In this document: positions 32,067 to 48,400 of the stretch, in pieces
How the letters are laid out: the number at the start of each line of letters is the position of its first letter
How positions within the stretch are numbered: position 1 is the stretch's first letter
Notes under the pieces: model-generated
The model's database searches: none
What the model saw: only the letters and a program-made list of their open reading frames with translations
What the model was told of the DNA's origin: nothing
Translations under genes and position numbers: made by a program
NCBI GenBank assembly: GCA_030268105.1
Contig: BSDZ01000086.1
Coordinates: forward strand, 620,001-684,000
DNA length: 64,000 nt
Source: Volvox africanus
Lineage: Eukaryota > Chlorophyta > Chlorophyceae > Chlamydomonadales > Volvocaceae
Direction: 5' to 3'

Positions 32067-34221
32067 GCTAGAATCCCGTGTTTAAGGTTTAGTATTAAAT
32101 CATAAGGTAATTCTTCGGAATGAAATTTCATGTACACTTATATCACCAAGTTTTTGGCTTCTTTGTCATTTAACATTGTGTAATGAAAACCATAGCTTCA
32201 AAACCTATTAAAATTTAGAACTTCGAGTCATGGTTTACTAATCGTTTAATCGTACTGTTGAAAGGAAAACAACGAAAGCTCATGTTTTGCTGCTATTGTA
32301 ACCAAATGCTTTAAGAAATTCCTGGAATTTATTCGATCTATTGGGCTGTCCTTGAATTCAAGGACTTCGCGTAACCGCGCCTCTTGCCGTGCCGATGAGA
32401 ACTCGATGACCCGCTACAAGACCATGGATTGATTTTTCGTGGTCTGAATGAGTAACTCGCATATTAACTTATTAAATGATAAACTAAGTTGCCTTTAGGG
32501 TAATGTTGCAGGAGTTTGGTGCTTTCCCTGCGTTTTCATCTGTGCCTTTCGAAACCTGTCCGATATCTGTCAGTCGCTTGCGAGAAAATCTTGCATATTG
32601 ATTCAAGACCACAAAAAATTGGATAGAGGCACCCGGATGCCATTTTTTGTCAAAGGTAAGTGCCCGTTCCATAACCGTTGGTTTACGCAAGCCTGGTGTC
32701 ATAGCCAGGAGACCATAGGAGACCACTACGCGTTGATCCATAAGCACGAAAGGTCATGCAATCAACGGACAGACAAGAATATATGCACGATGCTATTGCG
32801 GGCACAAGGGCCCACTGAAATAATGATGGCGTCGTTGCTGTGTGCGCTGAGTATGGCTAGGTCAGGAAAGTATGTAATGACTGGGGACACCTCCACGCAC
32901 GGAATGTCCTGACAAAGTACTCGGCATACTTCTTGTCGAATAAATGTAATTCTTGAACGAAAACTTTTGGATAATAAATATTTCTATTTTGCTGTCCATC
33001 TTTGTCGGTCTTTGAGGATTTGGAAACTTGAGTTAGTTGTCCTGCAAACAGTTACCTCCGAGTTAGCGTTTGTCGTCAACTCGGTTAATCGAGTCAGATC
33101 GAGGTTGAGAATAAATGCGGGCCCATCTGCGTACTACTGAGGCCCTCGGGCTGAACACCGATCACGCCCAAGAGACAAACCCAAAAGCCTCCAGAAAGCC
33201 ACGGTTGTTACAAACAGCTATAGACCCTGCGTTGGCGTCGCTGCCTACGAGGCGCAAGGCGACCGACGACTCGTTCGACAATTAAGACGGCATAAAATTA
33301 TTGTCCTTCTTAAATTACCGATTATTTAGACATGAGAGTTACCCTACAAGCTTACGTGAGGGGTGTTATGAAAGCGAACCCCAAACAGGACACACAATCC
33401 TTTTGAAGTGTATGTGTGCCTAGCCAGCCTTCAGCAACAGGCAAATTACGTGGGATGTAAGGCACCCTAAAAGCTATTTCTGTCATTATTAATGTTGTCG
33501 GTCGAAATTCTATTGCTCTCGATTGCATGATGTACAGCATGGTAGGGGCATAGATATTTTTTGCGGCAGTCCGATTTAATTACTCGTTTGCTCTTAACTC
33601 GTAACGTTAAGTAGTCTAAATTTGTTGTTTTGTACGTTTGCAAACATAGGAATTGTTAATAAGTTGCGAGCAGGAGTACAGAAGTTATTTACCAAGAAGC
33701 TGCGTGGAAATCCCACTCGTTTATTAATTTAATCTTCAATTCTTGGGTAATTATAGACCTGTAATTGGTGATGCAGGCTCGCCAGAAGGCATTTGCACTG
33801 TGCCATATAATTAGTCAACACGATTACTTTCCGGTAGGGCGTCAGTAGTCCCTGGTGTTCCACCGCCCAAAGCCGCTTCACAAAAATGCCATTGTCTTTG
33901 CGCATATTTCTATAAGAACGAGCCATTTGCGATCCTGATTCTTTCAATACTTTCAGAGGCGAAGTATGCATGCGCGTTGCAAGGGGAACATCGACTTGCT
34001 CGCGCTATGCACATTTGAGACGGCCTGCTGGTTACCATCTTTTTTCCCCGTGCTCTAATACCTGTCCAAATCTCTACAAGTGACAGCATCATAGGATTAG
34101 TCTGCACTTATTATTTGATTACCTATGGCATGCCGTGGCCATGCATTAGTTCTACGCAAGCACAGCTCTGTTCCTTACATCCGTCGTCCCCAGAGCGGGA
34201 CAGGCATGCTATTAACTTATA
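32067..34221. other. Intergenic region between the EF-hand gene start and NDUFAF7
   Basis: It must contain the EF-hand gene promoter near 32.1 kb. A minus-strand ORF pair at 33729-34107 (LKESGSQMARSYRNMRKDN in one frame) has protein-like composition across a frame change but no recognised family. Nothing else was seen. Confidence 0.45.
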
Positions 34222-34480
34222 ATAAGGCGGTATGGTCAAGGCAACTAATTGCGGATGGGCGGCATATTGTCCTCCCTTCCTACCATAACAGCCGCCAGAA
34301 CTAATGCAGCCACCAAACATTCTTGATGCACCCCACCTCTTGCGTCCACGGCTTACAGGACTGCCTGACGAGTCCCCACTGGGGGGGTTACATGACGCGG
34401 GATGTGTTCGGCAGCTCCGGGGACTTCGTGACATCGCCCGAAATCTCACAGCTATTTGGGGAGGTGGGTGATGGGTGTCA
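34222..34480 (+). pseudogene. Inverted copy of NDUFAF7 exon 3 with its upstream intron
   Basis: This plus-strand block matches the reverse strand of about 38788-39045. It includes the acceptor CTTACAG, a 105-bp exon copy (34359-34463) and the donor GAG|GTGGGT. The exon copy is the same length as the original and stays open, differing mainly where PQGGFYM becomes PHWGGYM. Similarity fades beyond the donor. No other NDUFAF7 exons lie on the plus strand here, so it cannot make the protein. It begins 273 bp past the NDUFAF7 stop, on the opposite strand. Confidence 0.85.
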
Positions 34481-34735
34481 AAATTGTCTTGGGCCACGTG
34501 CGTGTCATGAAATCAGTGAATTGCCCCAGGCATTATCTGCACACAGGAACATGTGTGCTTCGCAGCAGTGATAGACACCCGGAGGCTCCCGCCATCCAGC
34601 GCACGCAGTTATTTCACCACCGGCAATTTCCAAACCAGGTCGTAACACCGCACTGGGATCCTTCTTGCCACCCCAATTAAGGCAGCGCTCCTACCAAAGC
34701 TAGCATCGAAATCCCGCACTCCGTCCTCTACCACG

Positions 34736-39580
<4,845 letters not shown>

Positions 39581-40179
39581 GTATTATAATTGAATACTAC
39601 AACGCGACGGAGGCGACCGCAGTGGAAAGCCGTCTGGCCCGACTGCAGTGCATTACTAAACTAGTCTTAATACGCAACCCCTAATTTTACGTATCAATTC
39701 GTTCTGATTTTGGTTTATTTCATTTATATCTCTGGTCTGTTATTATGGTGTGTGTGGCACCTGCGGGTTGAACTGTACCGAGGTTGGTATGTACACTACG
39801 GCTATTTTTGTTTACAAATATTATTTCTCCTACTTCACATACCCGCCTTCATTACAAGATATCGGAAAATGATCAGGCCGCACCGAAGTTCCAGAAACAG
39901 AAATTCATTACCCGAACCCAGTCCGTTGAAAAAATAGAAGCATACAAATATCCGAAGGAGTTTTTACTACAAGCCCGAAGACCTACATTGACATATCACT
40001 GCTCACTCTGTTAACGGCTTTTGCAGTGTACGGATGGGGAGTATGTAATATACCGTTCCCAAGGCGAATACTTCATTGTTACTGAACTTATCTTACTGTC
40101 CAGCAATATTGATTTTTGCGACGAGACGTTCCATCTTGTGTCAGCTCACCGGCTCTTTGCATCATGCTTTTTTTGGACC
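39581..40179. other. Upstream region of NDUFAF7
   Basis: No gene was recognised. It should contain the NDUFAF7 promoter on the minus strand and ends at the left arm of the AHI1-flanking inverted repeat. The ORFs seen are short and without similarity. Confidence 0.45.
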
Positions 40180-41436
40180 GCAGCGCGGTCCAACGCCGAT
40201 ACCGGACAGCAGCACGTAAAGGAATGTGTCATTTGGACTAAGCCCAATGAATTGTTACGGGGTTCAACGTCGGGGCCTATGCATCTTCCAATGAGCCTTT
40301 CTGCACACAGCACCAACAACAGGTGAAACTTGGAGGGCTTGCAGCATTCTATCATCTGATGCTTGAGGCGTATTCTTGAATGAGGTGCTGCTGATCGGCT
40401 TCACAACAGAGCTCTTGCCGACACCGTTTTTATGTGCAGAGCTAGTTACAGACACCCTCCCCACCATCCCTCCACGTACTATTCTATCAACGCGTCGCAG
40501 GGCAGCCGCGAGCGACAGCCTCCTCATGGAATAGTATATTCGCCCCTCAAGCCACGACTCTCCATAACCCATACGCCGCAAAGTCATGTCTCGGCTTCCA
40601 TTTCGCGGCCCGATTGGGCGCATGTCTACTTCTCGGTGTGGCTCCATGTAGCTGCAGATACCGATGTATCCGCGGCATTGCAAGAAATCACAGCATGCGC
40701 AACTCTCATGATAAAATTACGTCGGCCTAGCTACCACGCGGAATATTGTCATACCGACCTCACTGCTTTTGTTGGCCTTTCTTTTCGCATTCCCCCTTGC
40801 CTTCGACTTCCCGGTCTGCCCAAGAATGACCTTGTGCGTTAGTTAGACATAGATGGCTTCGTGACGCGCGTTCATAACGCCCACGCACGCTACGGGAAGG
40901 TATATGAGGTAGAAAAGGGAACAGAAAATGGAAACGCTGGATATAAAGGATACAAGAGACAATCCCGGAAGCAAGGAGCCCCTTCCATGGGATTAACGGT
41001 GTTCAGTATCACGTACAGCTCATCCTGAACCAGTACGACATCTCAGCCTAGTTTAATGAAAAGCCTCCCGGGGGAACCACCACCGGCAAGAATGATACGT
41101 TTTGATAATGATAAATAGGACAACGGCACCAGACATAACCGAAGTACAGACCGACACCTTATACCTTCAAACTACTAGTGATCCATTACGGCTAATAAGG
41201 CTGCTCCCTGGAGGGCAGCGGCACGTTGAGGTTCAACAATTGAGTCACCCTTGGCAACTCGCCATGCTCTTAAGACCGAACACTCGCTGCACCGAACCCC
41301 CACCCCAGTACCATTACTGGATCCGTTGTTTTTGGCAATCCTATTACCATATGCTTTGAATGCTGCAGTTATCGGTAGTGCACCACCACCTGCGGTCCGC
41401 CATGTTGTGGTTGCAGCACATACTGCTGTTGCTGTT
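40180..41436 (-). repeat. Left arm of 1.26-kb inverted repeat flanking AHI1
   Basis: The reverse complement matches 55854-57119 with scattered substitutions and two larger indels, one of about 50 bp near 40340-40390 present only here. The arm end at 41436 begins with an inverted copy of the last 22 codons and stop of AHI1 (QYVLQPQHGGPQVVVHYR) and continues through its 3' flank. A 9-bp palindrome, TTGGACCGC and GCGGTCCAA, sits at the outer end (40175-40195). Confidence 0.92.
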
Positions 41437-42451
41437 CTAATACATAATTGATAGCAGATGGTGTTGTGCAGCTGAATCAACATGGTTCTTATCTCGCCCC
41501 GCAAGACGCCACTTCAAAAGCGTTTTGGCGATTTTCCCCATTACGTTCTCACCCTGGCCAATGGATGTGGCACTGGATGACTTTGATACTCCCTGGGGTG
41601 AAAGCCCTGGACGAATTGGCCCACCTCACTGCCCTCTGGCGCATGTGAAGGTCCCTTAAGGTCCCACGTTCCATGTCTTCGATGGCCCTCACCAAGCTTG
41701 TCATGTGCGTCTCCACATCGGATTTCATGGAGCAGGAGACAAAAGATCACCCAAGCCGGATGAGAGACCAACTTCTTTTGCACTTGACCTTTTATACTGC
41801 CGCTTCCATTTATATACGAGCCTGGGGGAAACCTGGGAAGCTTATGCCGCAAGGCATACTATATGGATTGCTGGTTCTGCTGCAGTGCTCGATGGCTCTG
41901 CGTTAACACCTCGTTGTGAATGGACAATCATGGACCCTACCATGTGCAACCGCTTCACGACGAGCCCTCGTGTATTCGAGCCGTAATCACAGACCTTCCC
42001 ACGCGGTTATCTCTGTACACACCCGTATCCACACGTTGGATGCCTTTCTGTTGGGGATCATCGAATTGTCTTTGCAACACGGCGCGTGTTCCAAACTATT
42101 CGTCCTGCGCCTGCTCCTGCCTCCAGTCCTTGATAACCAGGGGTCAACCGTTTTCAATACTGCCTTTCGCTTGCTGCCGTCAGCTGCAGGCAATCCAGCA
42201 GACCAATCAAAGGCACAGTGATTAAATGCAAATTTATTCTTTGGATGTGTCTCCATTGGCGCTTTGCTATGGTTTGACTCACTGTGTCCGTGAAGCGCGT
42301 GAAGAAGAGAGTCATGTAAAGAGCCCAAAATCACTCTTTTCCACAAGTTTCAAGTGTTTACAAATTGACCTTATCATAGACGATTCCAATTTGCTCATAC
42401 TGTCCTTCCGATGTGTGCAGGAGCATCCGCCATTTATTCAAGAGTCTCTTG
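41437..42451. other. Region between the left repeat arm and the AHI1 start
   Basis: About 1 kb with no recognised exon other than the short first AHI1 exon at its end. It should hold the AHI1 promoter and 5' UTR. Overlapping ORFs on both strands have no similarity. Confidence 0.45.
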
Positions 42452-45400
42452 ATGCCAAACAAACCAAGTAAGGTCACGTAAATTTATTGGTAGAAAGATC
42501 ATACATAGGGAGATAGCCAAGTGTGCTCGCTGCGATCCTCTATCCACTTGCCTGCCCCTAGGCTGACGGTGAACAGGTCCTGTTAACATAGGATAAAAAC
42601 CTAATATTTTGATTATAATAATTATCTTATAAATCAATATTTTTATATCTTGAAGACAGTGTGGTTCGGGATGGTGCCTTGTTAGCCAGCCTCAGTCAAA
42701 CGCCGTACCAGTCTTAACGCTGGAGGCTGTATTACACTAGGTCAAGGTTATTGAAGTCTTGAGAATTAATAAATGCATTTGCAAAATAAATAATGGTGGC
42801 ATTAGCTCGAAGAGAAGGTGCATAAAATGAAAAAGCTGAGTAGTTATGGCGGACCCAAAACCTTGCAAAGCCATCCGAGAATGTAATGGGATAAAACTAG
42901 GACTAGATCAGCAGAAAAGGCATTTTTCAGGGACTGGGGTGACTTTATCTGAAAAAGACGCCCGTTGACTTGCCATCCCCTTCGGCATGACTTGCTCCTC
43001 AGAGCAAAAAAGATAGTGAAATTCCATACAATAAAATGCAAGTGGCTTCCGAAATTCAAGTCCGAGCTGCTGGCCGGGAACAAGGTACAGTGAGCTGCCT
43101 TGCCTTCGCCTGGCCCAACCCAATTCAAGAACTGCATCAAACTGGATTTACACTTGAAATTTGTCAAAACCATAATACTTCTTAGGTGAACGTCATGTTT
43201 CTTTTGAGAATGAGCGTGGCGACGAGCAATCTACAGCCGGCCCAGCATCGACGCCCCTAAACCTACGTGGAAGGCCTCCGAGGGTTCCACCGCCCGCATC
43301 GGCAGTCCAGGCGACGTCTTCGCCTGATGCCGACGTTGATACCAGTCTTTATACAGCACCGCTGTCGTTTTCTCTGCCACCATCTCGCCTTGGCGGTCAG
43401 GATCGCAAAACCCGAGTGCAGGCTGGAATGGCTACTACAGTGGATCCAGCGAGAACGTCCATCCTGCCAGCCACCTCAGGGTCCGACGGCGGTGGCTCCG
43501 AAATGTCATTGACTTTAAATGCAAGCATGCGCCGTACACGGCGGCGCCACGCTGCAGCGGCAGCCGCCATGATGACAGGAAATGTGCTGGGGCCAGCGCC
43601 CGTCCCCGCGGCAGCAGCGATAGCTGTGGCGGCGGCAGCCGCCGCTAGGGCCGCAAATGGCAGCGGTGCAACACCGGCGGGATCTCTGGACAGTTCTGGG
43701 GCAGCACGGGAAGGAACCACCGGAGCAGCTGCCACATTGACCGCGGCTAAACAAGGTGTGCGGTTACACGCATTGGCATATTGCGCATGACCTGTTGATT
43801 CCACGTCAACCGCACAAACCCTGCGCTCATCTCGGCGTTCTTATAGTATGGATTGGCGGAGCCGGCCCTGTTGCCCTTCAGTGCCAGTCGTGCTCTCCCT
43901 ATCCTCGGGTCCCCAGTAGGTCTCTCGTGTAAGCGGGCAGACACGACAGGCCATACCCTGCTCCTCAAACCATCCGCCAGCTCCTGACAGCCGCGCCTCG
44001 TGTTACCGCATTTACGGCAGCCGGCTCTCACCCCCCCGCCGCGGCGTCGTATCGTGTTTGTTGCTTCCTGGGTGGACTTAATGCCAGTTTGTGAGTGTGG
44101 TAGCACATGGCACACACACCCGACACGGGACGCACGCCATGCCGCAAATAATTACAAAAACCTGACTTCCTCGTGCTGCCGTCCTCAGCCCTATCCTGTC
44201 CCATCGCGCGCGCTCCGTTGGGATGGCGCTCAGCTCCCTGTCCTCACGCCGAGTCCTCCAGGCATCGCTGCTGCCCCGGCGTCGCCACTGCCCTCCGCCA
44301 TAGAGCATCTAATGAGTACCACAGCTGGTCATATCCATACCAAAACCGCATGCCTGTTGAATTCTGAAGTCACACCCCAGCAGCATTACCATATACCGCA
44401 ACCACAGCCTCAGTACCCATTCTACAACCATCACCACCCGCACACCACGCCGCTGGCGGGCCCTTGCTGCCCTACCACTCAAGCATTTCAGATGCAAGCA
44501 AAGGCACGGGGGGTGGAGACACAGAAACAGGGACCCCAGGCGGTGGCGGCAGCGGCGCCGTTGCTGTCGCATCTGACGGATATACTTCCGTGGCAGCCGC
44601 CGTACTGGCGGATAACACGGGGGAGGAGTCCGTGCCCCCGGCGGCGTCGACGCCGCCCATTTGTGGGCCACTGTACACCAAGCCCACACCGCCGAACGTG
44701 CTGGCGATAACCATCGCGCAATCAGAGGTAAGTTCCTGCTGTGCTGATCGACACGGCGGTTTGTGTTATTAGCACGTTCCCATTCGCAAACCGCCAGGTC
44801 TGTGCGTTTCTTGTACATAATGTGCGTGCTGCGTTTGCAGGGCCTGTGTGAGCGTGGCGTTATGGAAAGGCGTAAACGACCTATTAAGCCGTGAAAGACC
44901 TTAGTGAGGCCTCAAGCAGCGTTATACCTTGTTGAATCTAGGTTCACTCAGTGTTCTACCCTTGCTGCATTTTCCTTGTTCCCTTCCAAAATCCTGTTCT
45001 CCCCCAAAATCGAAAGGGCGGAAGAGCGGCTCACTCGCCGGCATGGTCCGTCCCCATTTTAATCACTCCTGCGGAGGAGCATTCTTGACCATCCTCTCAT
45101 CGCCCTCCCTTTCGCTGCACCCCAATTCCACTCCCCGTACAACGCTTCAGGCCTTCCGGCTAGACCCCCTGCTAACTAATCCTGTCGTACGAGTGCACTG
45201 CCTGGATGTCAACACCGGGCAGTACCTTGCCTCCCTGGACGATCCCTCCATAGGGCTCATTGACGGGGCAAGGGCAGTGCAGGTGGGCAGAGATTTACGG
45301 CGAACGGACTTTTAAACAACCCAGATGGAAACCAGATGGGGCATAAGGATATCATCATTGGTGAGGGCAGTGGACAGTTCAAGGATAAGGGATAACTGGC

Positions 45401-48400
45401 ACAGACGGTGTCAGGGGAGAAGATGGGAAGCTGTTGGAATTCGGCTATCTTCCCGTAGGCGGGCGGGCTAGGCTGAATTCCTGTGTTCCCTTGGAAGAGT
45501 ACTTCGGTATGGCGTCCATGACATGCGGTGAGGCGTGTCGGCGGAGCTTGGTGGGCAGTTGCTTGTGCGTAAGTTGTCGCGGGCTTGGTATGCGAAAGCA
45601 ACGCAGCATAAGCATATATCACCCAACGCCGCGTCATGGTGCTGTTGAGGGGTTCCATATCGTCAGCGGCTAGAAGTCAGGTACAGCAGTACAAGGCGAG
45701 CTTTCGATGGTTGGTAAACTTAGCGGCGGCGGGTTGGGGAGTGAGAGGGTAAGGGGGTCCGTCACAAAACCTTTCTTGGAAACGGTTCTAACTTGGGTTT
45801 CGTTGTGGCCCGGTAACCTTGGCTTGGAGTTGGATAGAGAACAGCGGCTCGGAGGTATGATGTGAGCGATTGAGTATTTTCCGCAGTGCTGAGGTGGTTC
45901 ATGACTTCATTTCCTACGTAGTGCTATGCTGCTTCTCTACGAGCGGGGACAGGGACGGAGGCGAGTACCCTGTTTTCTCCACGTCCTCCATCAAATACTT
46001 TTCCATTCCGGATTCCGATGCATACTTCTTGTGGCCCAGACTTGGCTCGACATTCCCGTATTTCCATGCAGCCCAATTCCGCCGTCCTGGATGCAGATCC
46101 TGGAGTATGCGGGACGTCCAAGTCAGATGACTGTCGCGAACAACTCGGATTACCCTGCAGCATCCATCCTGAGGGCCATTCCGCCCATCCAAACGAGGCC
46201 CTTCAACCTACTCAGCCGCCCAGAGGTATGTGCAATTGCACGTGAGGGGGGCTGTGTTGTGCGTGCTGTGCGTGCGTCTTACGTTTTTATGACAGCGGGA
46301 TCGGGGCGGGAAATTCCAAGTCGAGCGTGTGGCTGACTGCAGATTGCTGGAGACAGGACAGGACCGGCACGGCTGGACTGGATTCGCAGGAGGGCAGTAA
46401 TTGGCCTCTGCGCTGCCATAGAGCGGGAAATAGGGAGTATCTGAAAGCAGCCCTGAGAGGCATAAGACCCCGGAGATGGCTGTAGTTCTAAATTCCGTGG
46501 TTGCGCAAATACGGAAGCCTGCCCAGGACCGCATTTCCTTTCAAACTGTTATCTCAAACTACCGGTCTGAACGTTAGGGCCGCGGACTCACCTTATCCAG
46601 ACCCGCTGTTCCTTCCCTAACATTTTGGAGCGCGCACAAGCAACCTTCCTCCATGCGATAATGACTCGTTCTATCTGCAATCGTCTCCACCAACCTTTTC
46701 ACTTTCCGTTGTACCGACTTGAATGGAACCGACGCTAACCCTGTACCGCTGCCGCTACGTTCACCGGTTTTCTGTTATGTCACTCCATCAAGCTCCGTTA
46801 AGCTTCGTCCCTCCCCGCGTCATATTGCTTGTTCAGGCCCGCACAATGGCCGCCTGGGAGGAGACCCTGCTGATCGACGAGGCAGCGGAGCGCTTCGTGG
46901 CACTAGATCCGCTGCTTATTTTCGAGGTACAAAAGAGGGGGCAGCTGCAGGCTAGCGGGAGAGGGAGAGGGAGTGAGTTACGTTGATCACAATCTGCTAC
47001 GTCTGCAGCAGTGACGTTGGAGATGGCCAGCGGGAAGAGGATCAAGCACGTGGAGAGGTGGTCCCGCCCAAATAAAGCACTCTTACCCTCCCGCGCCTAA
47101 ATCCATCGCTTAGCCACCCGTCCCCTCCCCTTGCCTCAGTGGAAACAAGGCCCAGGGAAGGGAGTTGGCTTCTGAGCAGGCCGGGGGGACGTTCTCAGCC
47201 TTAGTGGTTGGGTAGAATGCAGGGGAAGACGCAACTCATGCTACCCATCGGATCTGTGGCGCGCAACACTCGCAAATTTATTAGGCCCTTCCTCACCTGT
47301 ACATGCTCGGTCTCGAATCCTCGTCTCATAATTCCCCAGATGTAGCATGACACACAACCCGCGCGTACACCACCTTTTACAGGTGCTGCAACCCCCCGTG
47401 AGCTACCAGCGCTATAATAAACACATCCGGGCCTTCGACGCAGAGGATGGCTCTCACTTGGTGGCCTGGGCATTCCTGCGACCCTCAGGTCCGCGGCCCG
47501 AAACCCCCGACGGGCCCCGCCAGCCGCTTTTTGGCCGTCTGAAGCTGCAGCTGTACGAGTACAAGAAAGGTACGCGCGACAAGGGCCGGACCGTGGCCAG
47601 GGATGAAGGATGGGGCTGCGCGCATGAAGGAAGAGATGCGTTACAGGGTTTGGGATGAGCAGGACATATGAAATAGTTTGTGAGTGTATTCATTGGCAAC
47701 CTCGATTTTGGAAGTTTAGGCTTCCTTAGCAGTCATTACATTATTGGCAGTCCGCAAAATGTGTGTTGACACAGCCTGTGGTGGACATGGGGGGAACAGA
47801 GAGGACTCGGTAAGGTGATGAAAACGCGACTAAATACAGGTTCCGTGGAACCTTCCCACCTTCGGTCAATGCTTATCATGCACACGTCCCATGTCTGAAC
47901 CGCCCATAGACATCTCCGACGCGGTCCGCGTCAGCAGCAAAGCAGCCGAAGCGGCAGCGGCGCCACCGTCTGCGGGTGCCGGCACAGTGGTTGGTACCGC
48001 AGGGGCGCCGGGACCACTGCACCTTAACGCTGCCAGTCGTGCGTATGTCAACTGGCAGGCCCTGATGGCGGAGGGTGGCGCAGCGGTTGTGCCCAAGTAT
48101 CCCTCCGCGCTAACCGTCGTATTGCAGGCAAGCTGAGAGGATGTGTATTTTGCTGTATTCAGTATATAGTCAGGCATGGCTCTTTGGGAACATTGAGAGA
48201 AGTGCGGGAAAAGACATGATCTCCGTTGGAAATACCAGAGGTCGCGAGCCGAGCAGGAGAAGCAACATCAGCACGTTGGGCATCGAGACAGGTTCAGCCT
48301 GTATCCGCTAAACACCGGTTAGACTCCTCATGACTCGGATTGGCCTTCATAGCTGCGGAATGTCACTGGATGACTTCAGAATGTGACAATTGCATCCATC

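Noticed and set aside
34323..34571. A second functional NDUFAF7 gene on the plus strand
   Set aside because: Only exon 3 and its flanks are present; none of the other motifs occur on the plus strand nearby.
40432..40842. 136-codon ORF repeated at 56498-56908 as a duplicated gene
   Set aside because: It is the antisense shadow of the inverted repeat, overlaps another long ORF on the other strand, and has no family resemblance or splice context.
43267..43512. Separate Arg-rich ORF at the AHI1 5' region
   Set aside because: It lies out of frame within AHI1 exon 2, whose own frame is open across the exon and phase-compatible on both sides.
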